This document shows, piece after piece, positions 1 to 12,591 of a DNA stretch of 64,000 nucleotides; the stretch's first letter is position 1; each line of letters opens with the position of its first letter. The stretch is taken from positions 5,572,283 to 5,636,282 of the forward strand of contig CM025854.1 in assembly GCA_003952965.2 (NCBI GenBank). Reading direction: 5' to 3'. The notes beneath the pieces were generated by a model. It did not search any database, was not told the origin of the DNA, and saw nothing but the letters and a program-made list of their open reading frames with translations. Position numbers and translations under genes: made by a program. The stretch comes from Morella rubra. Lineage: Eukaryota > Streptophyta > Magnoliopsida > Fagales > Myricaceae.

Positions 1-131
1 GCAAATGGCTTATATATGAAGCATGTTATACTTTTGAATTTTCCCACAATCATTTTGTACATGAAGAAGACCAGAGAAAAGAAAGCAAATGGCTTCTATA
101 TGAAGCATCTTATACTGTTTGAATTTTCCCA
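1..131. repeat. Imperfect direct repeat, period about 84 bp
   Basis: A segment starting GCAAATGGCTTATATATGAA (about 1-47) recurs at about 85-131 with a few substitutions. No coding frame is shared convincingly between the copies. The array may extend left of the window. I see no function. Confidence 0.6.
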
Positions 132-2413
132 AAGTGAATCTCTATCAACTGAACCTCATAGACATATGGGGAACCCCTTAGAAAATGTAAAATTTCCCAC
201 AACAAATCCCCCAAAAGGTTCGAAATCCAAAATTTAGATCTAAGCGTTCCTTTCTTAGTAACCAAACAAAGTTAAAATTAACAGGGAGGGCACTCCCACA
301 AAAGAATGTTGTAATAGGACTTTTAATAAGATAATGCAACACTCTTCTAAACAGAATTATTCACACACTGACGATCAGAATCTAAGATAACTCTTGCATT
401 ATATTGTACCCATACTGAATTAAAGCTAAGAAGCAAATAAACAAATAAACCAAAGAAATAACCAATAGTTTAGCAGTCACTGTGATCGCCAAGGATAGCA
501 GAGAAGCAATTCATCCATAGAACTCTAGCAGTTTATCTGATTGCTAAGGAAAACAGATGCCTGAAGAGGAGGAGGGGGAAGCAGAATTTCCTTTCGGCAT
601 GTTATTTAGGTGTCCCAACCTCGAAAAACTCCACTCAACTTCAATATATTGGGTATATGAGACGAAGAGGCCAAAACAAGTCCAGAATAGCATTTATTCC
701 TATGTTTTGTCAAAAAAAAAAAAATCAATAATCAACTAACCAGCACAGGAACCAGGGAACCATCGATGTTGTTATGCATATATGCAACTCAACCCTACCA
801 AAACCTCCACAATAGCCGCCTCCGTCTTCTCCAAATCCGAGTAATGCAGTGTTTGCAATAACAACACCGTCGGCTTCCGATCGAATTTTTGCTTCTCCAA
901 GTTCCTCTCAACCCAAGGTTTGCGTGCAAGGTGAAATTAGTTGGGGACAAATCGCAAATACTGTGAATGGAAGCAACAAGAGAAACCCACTGCAATGCTT
1001 GTTATCATTCTGAGAAAAAGAAGATGGAGTTACCTAGTTAGAGAAGAATGGATTCAGCTGAAAACTAATACCCAGATTTTGGCCCAAAAACGTAAGTATA
1101 TGCTGATTACAAAACAGAGCAAGATGAGACTCCAAATAGGTTAATCTCATCCACTAGTGCTGGAAATTCAGCAGTCGAAAAATCGGCTTCACTATTTGGG
1201 TGCCCAATCGAAGAAAAATCGGCTTCAATACCTTCTACGGGTAGCATCGTTCGCCGAAATAGTTAGGAACAGCGACGGGTTTTTAATTTTTGGTATTGGG
1301 AGGTGATTTGCGGCAACCTAGCGTGTAGTAATATCTGTAGGAAATCGTCGTTCTTTAGCATTCGAAAGGGGGGCTGAGAGGAATAAAGGGAAATAGCAAC
1401 GATATTTGACGACGTTCTGGGCACTTGTCGTTATTTTATTTTTTTTGGGCGACAAATAGGCAAACAAGTCGCTGGTATGCAGCTTTTGGGGACAGAAATT
1501 CTGTGGCCGCTTGTGGGTTCGCCGCAAGTGACCAAATCTCTCGTAGTGGCTATCTACTGTACTAGTATATCGGCCAGCATTCATCTACTTATTGACGATA
1601 AGCAGGTGGTCTAGGAGGTTTCCAATCAAAGGCCAATTGTCAACTAAAAATTCAGGTTTTCTTTTTTTTTTTGGGGGGTTTGGGGGGGTGTCTTGGTGGT
1701 TAAGTAGGAAATGTACCTTAGGAAAACATAGCAATATTCCTATGTAAAAAGTGAAAACACCGTACTGCTAAAGCTATAATTAGGCCATTGCTAATTGGCA
1801 TGTACAATTGGAGCAAAATTTGGCTCTAATGTTTGTTGGACGGCTAATGATATGGATAATTGACCCCTTTTAGGTTTAGCGGTGCATCCCCAGTAGCAGG
1901 AGGCCATACCTAGCTTGTCCAGTTAATTCCTCAGTATTTGAACATAAAGCGCTATACTCTGATTAAAAGTTAACCCCATTAATATAGTTTTAAGTTATCG
2001 ACAACCCCAGAAACCGCCATTTATCTTTGCTGCACAAGCCAAATCAAGGAGTGACCTTGCTTTCCAACACAGCAACAGGGAAATGCGGCTAGTTGGAACT
2101 CTGTCTTCTACAGAAATAAATGGCTGCTTTCTGGTTGTATATAGGTATATGAGAGGGGCATCTCATGATTAGAGGAGAATAGGCAGTCAATATCATTCAA
2201 GTCAAGAGGAATATTGTTTCTTCTTTTTCCCAAGTAGGCTAATAATCTCTACTGATGGGGAAGGAAAGAAGCTGTGTACAAAAACCGGAGACTTACCCCA
2301 CTCTATACAATCTTCAGTAGGAAACAGCTAGTGTCTCTGATCACGCCGGCCATGAGGCCCGCATCTAACACTGCTCCAATTCTAATCTACCAGGATCTAA
2401 TCTTCACCATGCA
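132..2413. other. Intergenic stretch, no recognised gene
   Basis: No frame here resembles a known protein. The minus-strand sequence at about 960-780 reads as an open stretch containing KFDRKPTVLLLQTLHYSDLE, which has protein-like composition. It has no start codon or family match that I can name. The 1300-1600 part is GC-richer, with repeated GTCG/CGAC words such as those seen near CACTA-type transposon ends. A G-rich run follows a T-run near 1660-1690. Confidence 0.4.
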
Positions 2414-2423
2414 CCATCCATGA

Positions 2424-3645
2424 GAGTTCGGTTATTATGGTGAGGGGTAATGTGTTGAGCATGCTAAGCCACGGTGGGGATCAAATCTTCACAATTTGAC
2501 GGCCTAGAACACGCCAAGTCAATTAAAAGGAAATGACCCGCTGACCCGACTACCCATATGATCTCTCGACCCGTTTCAATTGTGACCCGCGATTTCTTTT
2601 CTCATCGTCGTTCTTCTCTGCCTTCATCCCCTAGCATTTGAAATCGCAGCTCCTTGTATCTTCCCCTGAAAGCAGCTCGCCCCCCCTGAAATTGATACAT
2701 GCCCTTGAATCTTTTTTCTCTGGGCCACAAAGACCACCGACCATGTTTACATAGTCTAAATCATTTCCTGTTACTTCCGCTCCTACTGGAAATGATATTC
2801 TCATGATCTCTTTGAAGCTTCTTCTCTACCCAGGATGGCTATAATACCGGGCTCATCTCGAACTCCACGACTTCTCTTTGCGGATCTTTTTCACAGGCTC
2901 CTCAGAGTTTGCCTTCTCAGTGGGATAAATCTTGACCTGCCATGCCTTGAGCGTTTGATCCAAGCTAGCACTATAAATCAGCAAACACATAACCAAATTA
3001 TCCAACTCTATGGAAGCAGCTAAGCATCTCACTAGTCCCTGATGCCCTGCGATGACTGAAAGACACGAATGTAACAAATTTTCATCCTCTCTCCTCCATA
3101 CCCTGATGTCCTTGGAACCACTAAAGACTATGTCCCCTATGGCTACTAAGCAAAGGATAGCAAAATGATGGCCTTGTAGAAACCCTCCATGGTTATATCT
3201 CCCAGACATTTTTTCCTTCTCCCAAAAGTTTATAAGCCCATCGGCGAGCCAAAGTAGAGCAACCAAGTGCTTGATGACAAGCTCAATGCCAAGGCATTAA
3301 CCAATGTAAGTTGGAACTTCAGTATCATGGTCAGAATATTTGAATATGCGATTTCAAGGGAAGATGCGACTTCGGTGCAATTTCAGGGGGGGGGGTGAGC
3401 TGCTTTCAGGGGAAGATTACGAAGCTGCGATTTCGAATGCTGAGGATGAAGGCAGAGAAGAACAACGATGAGAAAAGAAATCGTGGGTCACAATTGAAAC
3501 AGGTCGGGAGATCATATGGGTGGTCAATGGGTCATTTCCTTTTAATTGACTTGGTGTGTTCTTTGCCATCAAATTGTGAAGATTTGATCCCCACCGTCGC
3601 TCAACATGCTCAGCACATTACCCCCTCAGCATAATAACCAAACTC
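2424..3645. mobile_element. Pack-MULE-like element carrying a WD40 gene fragment
   Basis: Positions about 2424-2694 and 3378-3645 are inverted repeats of one another over about 270 bp. Both begin GAGTTYGGTTATTATG at the outer end. The element is flanked by a perfect direct 10-bp duplication, CCATCCATGA, at 2414-2423 and 3646-3655. Long inverted repeats with a 9-11-bp target duplication are the hallmark of Mutator-like elements. The interior (2695-3377) holds no transposase, only the 3' end of a WD40-repeat gene on the minus strand. The element is therefore non-autonomous and fits the Pack-MULE definition. The terminal repeats differ by substitutions and small indels, so it is not very recent. 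Confidence 0.88.
2795..3300 (-). pseudogene. Captured 3' fragment of a WD40-repeat (JINGUBANG-like) gene
   Basis: The minus strand is open over 137 codons (3266-2853). It reads like the last WD40 blades of the plant JINGUBANG-type family: GFLQGHHFAILCLVAIGDIV, then an SGS.D..RVWRRE blade end, CLSVIAGH.G.VRCLAA, and YSASLDQTLKAWQVK. Downstream the frame breaks. A shifted frame gives the family-like tail EMSPVL, a TAG stop, then PSWVEKKLQ. The fragment thus carries a frameshift and a nonsense change near the old C-terminus. No start codon or N-terminal half is present. It lies wholly inside the inverted repeats of the MULE, so it was probably acquired by that element. The family match is from memory of conserved blocks. 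Expression is unknown. Confidence 0.75.
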
Positions 3646-3655
3646 CCATCCATGA

Positions 3656-5177
3656 TATCCTTGCAACAAAACGGAGGGGGAGAAGAAACTCAACAGAGAA
3701 AAGCAACACATCAAAATTCAGCTGAAATAATATCTTTTCCACTGCTAGAGTCATAAACATCGTCAATAATGCTAACAAAGCCACCACATAATTACATTGA
3801 GATCTGAGGAAACTTTTTCCATTCCTCTAGCATTTAGCAATTCTTGCATCATTCTATTATTAATAATGAGTTATTCACTTCTCCTGATTAATTAGTTGTC
3901 TTCCGGAAACAAGAATTATATGAACGCAGAAAGCGAAAGCTACTTAGTAAATTTTGATCGCCCATTACTCCTCTGTTCGTACTGGATGGTAGACAGAACA
4001 TATACCCCCTAGTTATAATTGTTATAATTTGCGATTTGCTCTCAGTTCTATGCGGACGCTGTACACTAGCTTAAATATTTCCTGATAGTTCTAATTAATT
4101 AGCTGGTAGCGTAATTCAAATGCAACTTCTACCCTGCGCAGAGAGAAACGCGGAAGGTAGCATCATGCTTCAATTATCTCCTAGTTTAAGACAGGTACTC
4201 CTTGGAATGTTTGGTAGATGTTTTCATCCCTCACATTTTCCTGCATTTGATAATAACTTCTTCATTCGACACAGAATTGCAGTGAGTTTCATACATATGC
4301 TGTTAATCCTGCAAGCTCTGGCACAAATAAACTCTAGAAAGATAGGGGTCTTAACGACGTCTAGTAACACCAACGGAATCTCCAACATGTTACTCTACAT
4401 GAACCTAAGTGTCTTGCTTTGATATCATCATTGCTGCAAGGATAACCCCAATATGGGGTATAGATCTCTTAAAATGTCAATTAATATAGGGCATAGATCT
4501 GTAAAAATGTCAATAAGACTGATATAACATGAATATAATCTCTGCCTTCGGCTTTCACATTTTCTGACAGTTTGCATTTAGCCATTGCTGCCTCATATTC
4601 TCTATAGGACTATTAAGATGACCCCACCAAAGAATCAGTTCACTATGTGTACAAAGGATTAGACTTCTGTGTTATAGTTATCTAAAACTTGCAAGGCACA
4701 GAATCGCTTGCCAAAAGAAGAAACACTGATTCACACTGGAATCATATTACCAAAGCTTATGGCAACAATAAATCAAATAGCTCATGTAATTACATAAGCT
4801 TGAAACATATATTACTTATTACATGTACGCTGACCCAATTTTCTCTCCCTCGACATTGGGGACAATGAAATTTACAAGAAGAATAACCGAATCGGTAAGT
4901 AGATGCAGGATACTCCTGCCCCCTATGTGTATGACCGTTAGGCACTGTAATCTGAGAACAAGAGACGGATTTGGTAGATTGCAAGAGGAAGTGATGCCAG
5001 CATGTGACTCGAGGTACGGAACTCCTAAAGGGCGTGCTTGATCATTGCGCATGATACTCTTCGCCTTTCCGCATATGCGAGGCCTTTTGGTGTATTCCTG
5101 AGATCAATTTTTGGTCCAAATTGCGTAAATCCGATCTTTAGTCCCACATAATTAATTGAGAGTTTCAACGAATTTCA
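3656..5177. other. Intergenic / 3' flank of the MYB gene
   Basis: Nothing is recognisable as coding. The overlapping open frames around 4790-5050 on both strands lie just beyond the MYB stop and are most likely 3' UTR or flank. A local repeat occurs near 4455-4520, where GGGTATAGATCT/GGGCATAGATCT is followed by AAAATGTCAAT. Confidence 0.45.
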
Positions 5178-6387
5178 TCATCTAAACAGAAGAAGCGTAG
5201 GAGAGGGACTGCAGTCTAGTTCTGTTGATGTATTAGACTCATCACGTTTTCGTCCCTCCTCGCCATTAGCAAGTGAAAAAGGAATGTTGACTGTCAGATC
5301 AAGGTTTAAATCTGGCAAGCCACACGAATCATCCTCCAGCAAGCTACTTCCAGCGTCGGATACCTGATCACAATTGTCACCTCGGGATTTCACTGGCCGC
5401 TGATCATGAGCACCACATTTCAAAACGGATACTGTTGCGCTAGAAGATGTAGTTAGGCTTTCAGGACGAGGTTGATTGTTGCGCAAACGATGATTATTTG
5501 GATCAATACCCATGTTCATCAGCTTTCTTCTGAGGTGAGAATTCCAGTAGTTCTTTACTTCATTGTCTGTACGTCCCGGCAATCTCCCAGCTATTAGCGA
5601 CCACCTAAAACATTATACAACCATTCAAAAAGTTCAAGACTCATAATTTGCAGATGATACATTAAGTTGTTGAATGACGATAGTGGCAGGAGAAAGTTTT
5701 TCTTTTTTGTCACAAACTCTTATGTGGACAGAACAAAAGTTTCTATATATTACTTCTGCAACATTACGGCGCTTGCAGTGATTGACAAAATATTCTTTTG
5801 TACTCATTATAAATCACGGAAAGCCAGGAAGACCCAAAAGAAGAACAACAATTAAAGAAGAGATAGATGTTTTAGCATTCATACCGGTTGCCTAGGAGTG
5901 CATGAAGTTTGATAATAAGATCTTCTTCATCCTCAGCAAAGTTGCCTCTTTTAAGGTCTGGCCGTAAATAGTTTATCCATCTCAGCCTACAGCTTTTACC
6001 GCAGCGAAGTAGGCCTGATCAATAAATAAAGGGAGTAAGGCAGTATTCAAAAAATATCTTCATGCATTCGTCCATATAACATGAGTTTATGGTCTACAGA
6101 CGTGTATACACATATAAAATTGCATAACTCCCATATCTATTGATTGGTCTCTCTTTATTGATGTTCATTCAACAAATAACCAGAAACGGACCAAACCAAG
6201 AATTAGGGCCGAAAGTTCTTCGTTTGTAGTTTTGGGTTGTTAATCTGTGACACGCACCTGCAGCCTGAGGGAGGGTACGCCAGCAACCTTCGCCATGTTT
6301 CCGGATGTAATCGATGAGCTTCTGGTCCTCTTGCTTCGACCAAGCTCCTTTATTTGTGTCTTGTTTATCGCAGCAAGGCTTCCTCAT
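5178..6387 (-). CDS. MYBC2: R2R3-MYB transcriptional repressor, MYBC2/FaMYB1 type
   Basis: Three exons (6387-6258, 6014-5885, 5604-5178) join in frame through GT-AG introns into 228 residues. R2 has W16, W36 and W56. R3 has F69, W88 and W107. The helix [20 protein letters not shown] (75-94) fits the [DE]Lx2[RK]x3Lx6Lx3R signature for binding R/B-type bHLH partners. The C-terminal half has the subgroup-4 GIDPNNHR block (119-126), the EAR repressor core LNLDL (186-190), and ends exactly in TLLLFR. In known families EAR plus TLLLFR marks MYBC2/MYB27/MYBL2-like repressors. These join MYB-bHLH-WD40 complexes in the nucleus and damp anthocyanin and proanthocyanidin genes. The ATG is the first in frame. 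The intron positions (after G44, within R85... codon CG|G) match the usual R2R3-MYB pattern. Naming to orthologue level is inference. Confidence 0.93.
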
Positions 6388-6460
6388 TATACAAAATTTT
6401 CCGTATCCAGAAATGGAAGATAACGATACAAAATTGAGAGAGAGAGCGAAAGACAGAGAG

Positions 6461-6464
6461 ACGT

Positions 6465-6494
<30 letters not shown>
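6461..6494. repeat. (GA/CT)n microsatellite in the MYB 5' leader
   Basis: A GA run on the plus strand reads CT on the gene's sense strand. It lies about 75-110 nt upstream of the MYB start codon, between the putative TATA box and the ATG. CT-rich leaders are common near plant transcription starts. Length variation here could affect expression, which is inference. Confidence 0.75.
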
Positions 6495-6498
<4 letters not shown>

Positions 6499-6534
6499 CA
6501 AGAACAAAATGTGGTTGGAGATGAACAATGGTGG

Positions 6535-6540
6535 TATATA
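6535..6540 (-). promoter_or_regulatory. Putative TATA box of the MYB gene
   Basis: Sense strand TATATA in the context CTGTTATATACCACC, about 150 nt upstream of the ATG at 6387. With a start site about 30 nt downstream, the 5' UTR would be about 120 nt and would contain the CT repeat. Confidence 0.5.
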
Positions 6541-6654
6541 ACAGAGTGGTTATATTAGGGTTGTTGTGCATAAATGGTAAAAGGAAGAGGTTGACTTGGA
6601 CCGGTGGTTTGCCCTGCATGCGTGCCTGCATGGGCATGTGAGTCTTCGGATTCG

Positions 6655-6697
6655 GAAAGGGAGAGGGAGAGGGAGAGGGAGAGGGAGAGGGAGAGAT
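6655..6697. repeat. (GGGAGA)n hexanucleotide repeat upstream of the MYB gene
   Basis: Six to seven tandem copies of GGGAGA lie about 120-160 nt upstream of the putative TATA box. The open frame reading SPSPSPSP here comes from the repeat and is not a protein. Confidence 0.85.
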
Positions 6698-6786
6698 GGT
6701 GGGGTTTGACAATGCTGCGTGTTAGTTAGTTGCCGCGCGTTAAGTATAAGTCCTTGTCCCTCATTGATCTCTCTGATCAGGTCCAT

Positions 6787-7961
6787 TCAGCTTCTTCTCG
6801 TTTATCTTTGCATGGTATATTTTAAATATCCCTCGCCAATAGTATTCTAATCGGTGGGTTTTAAACCAATTAGGTTTTGGTCACCATCAGTAAATATATT
6901 TAATTATTTACTCTTTTTAAATACAAACGAAAAACAGAAATTCATTTAGATGCGTGCTGATTGAGGAAATAATCTTTCAGGAAACTGTTTCCTACGTATG
7001 TTTCAATATATTTCCCTTTTTATGAAGCACCGAAATCCACCTATGGCGACAGTTGGATGTAAACTAGATAGTGGTTTGCGTTCCACCCCACTCATGAGGG
7101 CCAGAATTAAAAAAAAAAAAAGAAGAAGTAAAAAAGGGGATAGATTATGAGGAAAGTAGGCGAAGAAAAATGAAGTTTGGAACAATCACATGCTTTTACG
7201 TTGACTGATAGTTTCAAATAATTCTCATCCATACGTCTATTGAAAAAACTTAACAAACAGCCCCTCGATCCAGCTTCGCTCCTAAAGGCATTTAACTCAA
7301 AGACAATAGATCTGCGCCAACGTTTGCCACTAACATAAGATCACGACATGTAATCTTCCTGGGTTGTATATTTTCTGGATGTTTATTTACCGTTATTGGA
7401 AAGTAGGAAGAAATATTGAACGAGTCATGATAAATTAAGGACAACAATTCCGTTGTTCACATTAGCAAACGAATGCTACAAAATGTACTGGCAATAAACT
7501 ATAATGTTGTGATCAGCACAAGAATCGAGAATATTGGACAAATGATGGCAAAATATATATTATGAAATAAAACCATGAAACTCATCGATTAAACTTAGCA
7601 ATTTACTGATCTCATGAGTGATCATCAACTACGTGACTCGTACAATTTTTTGGCTCAAACATATATTCAGCTATAGCTAGCTGTTCATAGCAAGCAATGG
7701 ATACATTTTTAGTCTGTGTTTCCCCAATTCAAGGATCCAGCAAAATTACCATGTTTTTTTCGCTGTAGAAAATTTGTGAGCGGGAGAGGATCAGCGGGTC
7801 CCAGTGCACCGGTCGAAAAGGTTGGACATCTTTCAGAATACTACTTACAAAAGGGAGGAAAAAAAACAGTGTATAGTACCTATTAGAACTAGTGCAAATA
7901 TATAAATATATATTCTTAGAATCTTATTTGTTAGAGATGTTTCCGCATGGAAATATAAGTC

Positions 7962-7996
<35 letters not shown>

Positions 7997-10689
7997 GTTA
8001 GGTAGGTTAGGTAGGTTGCAGGTGACTATAAGCTCTTCACGTCAAGCATTTAGGCTAGCTAGGATTGTCGTTTTAAAATACTAATTGTCATTAGATCGAT
8101 AAACCCCGAGACCCGCACTGTTCAAGAAAGTAATTGTACAAGCCATTGGAAGAACAGAACAGCGCCATCGAAGCCAAGTATTAGATCTATTAACACCGAC
8201 AAAACACGGTAAAATGGTTGTGTGGTGGCGGGATGGTGTAGTACTACTTTGTTGACTATTAGCATCCCTTTTAGTTTTGATCACACTTGACAGTTGGTGA
8301 TGTTTTGAAAGCTATCTGGTCGCTTAGCTAATTGATTATGCAATTGGAAAACACGTAATTAGTTAATCACCTATATATCTTTGGGTCACGTTAGAGTTTC
8401 CATTTAACTGAACAAATATATATATATATATATATTCAGAGAAAGAATTTCATTCACAAATAGTCTCAGAATCATGAAAAGCTCCCCCCCCCCCCCAAAA
8501 AAAAAAAAAGAAAAAGAAAAAAAAGAAACAAAAAAAGACTCTAATATTAAGTAACTCCATTTAGTAGAAAAAGTACTTTTTCTTTTTCTTTTTTGGTAAT
8601 TAAGCATGTATATTGATTACTAAAAAATCTAAACAGCCAAATTAATAGGAAACCCAATCCAATCTTTTGGGCTAACAATCGATCACAAGCAGACACTAAC
8701 TATAACACTGGTGTTTAAACCTAGTTAAACACATGAACACGAGTAAGCACGCAACAAAGACTTTCAACATTGCATCAACCAATTGTAAGACACGAACAGA
8801 GAGACGTTCTTGAGTCGTTGCAACTACCCGGCCGTCCCCATACTCTAGGGGGAGGGCATAGCACAACGCATGCATGTCATGCACGTCTATATATATTATT
8901 AATTACCACCACATCACGAGCAAATGTTAGTCAACCACAAACACAAACAATAAAATTTGAAGATCAACAGAGTTTCATTCATATTCTGCAACGAGCTACT
9001 CTACAATGAGCTAATCTCCATGGCATTAATCTTTCAAACCCGGTAGCTCCAACACCCAAAATTGTTGTCCCCCACCATAGGAGGCGTAGATACATATATA
9101 GAAATTAGAACTTTGTGGATAATTCAATCTACTGCGGTCCTCAAAACTTATTAAATTTTAAAATAAGACGAAGCAACCGTATGAACTTTACTATTTTGAA
9201 TGTCGCTGTTTGTTAGTACATTTATTAAACAGAAAACTAAAATTTCTATTAAATATCTCAATTAAGCGAGTTATCAAAGTACTCTCTTAGTTTTCTATTG
9301 AAGAAACGAAGATCATAAAGATGTATATATATGGAATTGAATCTAGTCATCTTGGTCCGTTTACGAGTGTATTTATTATTAAATATTCGCCGTGAAGAAG
9401 AAAATAGAGCTTGAAAAGTGCCAGCACAAAACAGGGGGGAAAAAAGCAAAAGAAAAAAAAAAACGAAAGAAAATAGTTGTGACTATAAAACTGTACGTTG
9501 TGCTTTAATGAAAATCCATATAGCGAGCAGGTGCATGAGATTTCTGTGTGACTCACAAACTTCCAGCTAATGACTCTTCCTGTTTGAAGAGGGAACTGAT
9601 CTGGTAGATCTCAGGAGCGAGCCAGCGACTACAAATTGGGTTAGTTAGCTCCCGCGTAAAAGTAGTTGTTGTTTGTATCTCATCCTTGTACGTGTGACCG
9701 TGTCAGGCCATACAAACTCAGGGCTCCTTGGCGACAGGAAATGTCAGTAAAACCTGTACCTGCTTGTTCCCTATGGGGTTGAAAATTCTCACAGATTTGG
9801 GAATAAAGAGAAAAAAAAGTATATGAGTACGTTCCAACCCATGGACACGCATTGTGACTGAACAGTAAGATTCGGCCGACTGCCAAGTTCTTGATCAGGA
9901 AGATGTGCATACAGCATATTATTATTAATTAGCATCATTTTTAAGATACAGAGGAGCTGTGAAGTGGACAAGACGACATAAAGACAAAACCATCACCTAA
10001 AATAAACAAGGGATCGAAGATATAGCCCAAAACCCTATTCGTCTGTTTTCTTTCTCTAATTATAAGCCTATCCATTAAGTTGGAAAACTAACCGCAATCC
10101 ATATAGCAATGAGAGAGAGAGAGAGAGAGAGAGAGATATCGATTGGTCGCTCCTATACCAATTAGTGTGCCACCTAACCCTTGTACCTATCCCCGTCTCC
10201 ATCTCGTAAAGGATTGTGTCCTATATCCTTCGTACCCAAGACGCGATATAGGTTTTGTCACACCGATCTTCCGGAACACGTGGCGTCCTTAATTAGGTCG
10301 TGTTCTGTGCGCATAGGCACAGGCACGGCCGCCCGGGACACAAGCCAAAATCCTATGTACTTTTGATAATTTACATCGCCATATATAATCATCAATGTAT
10401 TTACGACTTGCTGCCTATGGTGGGTGGAATATTTACGTGTGTGTACGTCTATATATGTGTGTCAAGATCATGGGGAAGGTGTCACAAAATTTCTAACTAA
10501 TAATTATGCCCTTCTGTTGTTTCTTATTAATTACTGTAGTTAAAGAAGCTATTTTTCTTATTGTGCTCGCTGAGCAGTTGAAGTTACCGGATCAGTGTTT
10601 CAGTTCAATCTTGAACCCAACTTACGTTTTTGCTCGATGTATTTATGTTTTCACATAGGATACTCTGCAACCATATCGAATGTACTAGA
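6787..10689. other. Long intergenic region with simple repeats
   Basis: No convincing gene. It contains (CT)n at about 7966-7995, (AT)n at about 8408-8433, a C-run followed by an A-rich tract at 8484-8510, and (GA)n at about 10110-10136. Short open frames (for example 8081-8284 minus, 8696-8884 minus, 9680-9910 minus) have no recognisable motif. Confidence 0.5.
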
Positions 10690-11252
10690 TCCTTGATTCT
10701 TACTAAGTCTGCGATATCATGGTGTGGAGCCGTACGTGGATTAATTGTTCGCAGGTCCCTAACCGGCGGGCTTTCATTGTACAAGAAAACGTTTAAGCCA
10801 TCTGCATGGTGTTATACGTTAGAGCCAGCCAGACCACTTTGGACTCGTCCAGTTAGAAGTTACAACCAGAACTCTTTAAACAAGATGCATGGGTGGCATA
10901 TTCCTAGGTTGTTAGCTGTATGCAATGTCGGAGGACCAGTACCCTTGACGCATGCATATCTAACTGCAACTTTTTTGGGGGCAGAGGAAAACAAAAAAAA
11001 GTAGGAAGGAAAGGTACTATACAGACTAGCGATCGAGTTGTCGTGTCTTGTAGACCATGGGCATGGACTGTTTGATGCGATTTTACTTACGCGTACAGGA
11101 ATCTTCCATGGAAGAAAGATGGTTAAAGCTGCCTTGAGAAATGAGAGACCAGCATTCTTCTTGGCCAAGAAATCCCCTTTTGGATTAACCAGAGGTCAAG
11201 CACATCCAACTGTCAACTTCAGAGCTTTAAATTTGAACCCAAAAGTATAATT
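10690..11252 (+). other. Unidentified protein-like stretch, probably a relic
   Basis: The base composition is more even than the surroundings. Plus-strand frames at 10630-11004 and 11038-11250 are open with a protein-like mix of residues, for example LSLYKKTFKPSAWCYTLEPA and, at the end, GLTRGQAHPTVNFRALNLNP. The two frames are separated by stops and are not joined by obvious splice sites. I recognise no family. It could be a decayed gene, an organellar or other insertion, or chance. No function is proposed. Confidence 0.3.
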
Positions 11253-11625
11253 AATTAATGAATAAAATAATCACCGTCATCGATCGATGAAACCCATTAA
11301 TCGGATTCTCCCACTGTGGGGTACTACTACAGCCAAAGGATATATATAGGTTTAGGGTACTACACCAATGAACAAGTTAGACTCGCAGAAGCATTAATAT
11401 TGGCGCTTTTGTTTCCGAGAATATAGGAAATATCAAAGTCAACAACGTGGAAACTTCTTACATTTTTGCTTCAGGTGCGAGGAGCCAAGGAACTCACTGT
11501 TGACAGAATCTTTCGTGCTCCAGGCGTATATAAGAAATTCTCAATTTTCGAAATGTGAAATCTACCAATATTTCAGCAACAAAAAGTCACAACTTTTAAG
11601 TTCAACGGTTGTTTGGCTGATGTAA

Positions 11626-11818
11626 GAGGCGTTTGTTTACCGAAATTTTGAAAAATATTTTTAAAAATTTTGAGAATCTTTTAAATGTTGAAATTTATCA
11701 GAGTTTATGAAAAGTGTGAAGTGTATATGTAAAAGTGTGAAGTTTTTGGAATTTGTGAAATATGTTTGGTGTGGTGGAAATTTTAAGCTCTTAAAAAATT
11801 GAGCAAACAAACGCCCCT
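11626..11818. mobile_element. Tourist-like MITE (193 bp)
   Basis: Terminal inverted repeats GAGGCGTTTGTTTACC and, reversed, AGGGGCGTTTGTTTGCTC bound 193 bp. TAA lies on both sides (11623-11625 and 11819-11821). A 3-bp TWA duplication and these termini fit PIF/Harbinger-derived Tourist MITEs. There is no coding capacity. Confidence 0.65.
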
Positions 11819-12591
11819 TAATTTCACTTAAAAATTTATGAGAGCGCTGGAACAGGTACTCCTTTTGGTCAAAAATATTCTCTGATCATGAGACCAGCTA
11901 TTTTTTGTTTATTATTATTTTATTATTTTTTTAATCCTTCACGATGAATGTATTGGAATCTCTCACATCTATCTTTGGTTTCTAATAGTTTGAGTACCTG
12001 CTACTCAAACTTCAAAATGTAATTGATATATACAGTGGCGGCCCGTGGAGCCCGAAATTAATATTTGGGGGGGGGGGGGGGCAACTTCGTATAACAATAA
12101 TTTTTTTTATTTAATTTAATAGAAATATATGATATAAAAACATGTATTAAGGTTATGTTTTTAATTTAAGACATAATAATGTTATTATTAAGTTGATGAC
12201 TTAGAGATATACTTTTGTGGTAGTTATTAACAAAGATCGTGAATTATAAATAATAATTTTTCTTCCTAAATTTTCAATTTTTTCAAGTTACATTTGTAGA
12301 GAACTTAGAAAAAACATGGATAAAAGCAAAGTGATTGTTTAAAGAGCACAAAAAAAATAAAAATAAACCACACATTATGAGTTTTATTGTTAATTATATT
12401 GTCACAAGAAAAAAAATTATCTAAAAACCTTTGAATTTTAAAAAAAAATTCACAAATTGTCAAATTCAAACTTAAATCTTCAAATTTAAAAACATGTAAT
12501 TTCAAATATTTAAGGGACTTAAGTATTAATTTGTAAAAACTATAGATACCAAAGAGGGGTGTTCAAATTTTTTTGGGGGGCCAAATTCTGT

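Noticed and set aside
4790..5052. Three overlapping open frames on both strands
   Set aside because: They lie just past the MYB stop, have no recognisable motif and overlap one another in different frames. Most likely 3' UTR or flank.
6365..6786. Frames reading SLSLSLSL and SPSPSPSP
   Set aside because: Products of the GA/CT and GGGAGA simple repeats in the MYB leader and promoter.
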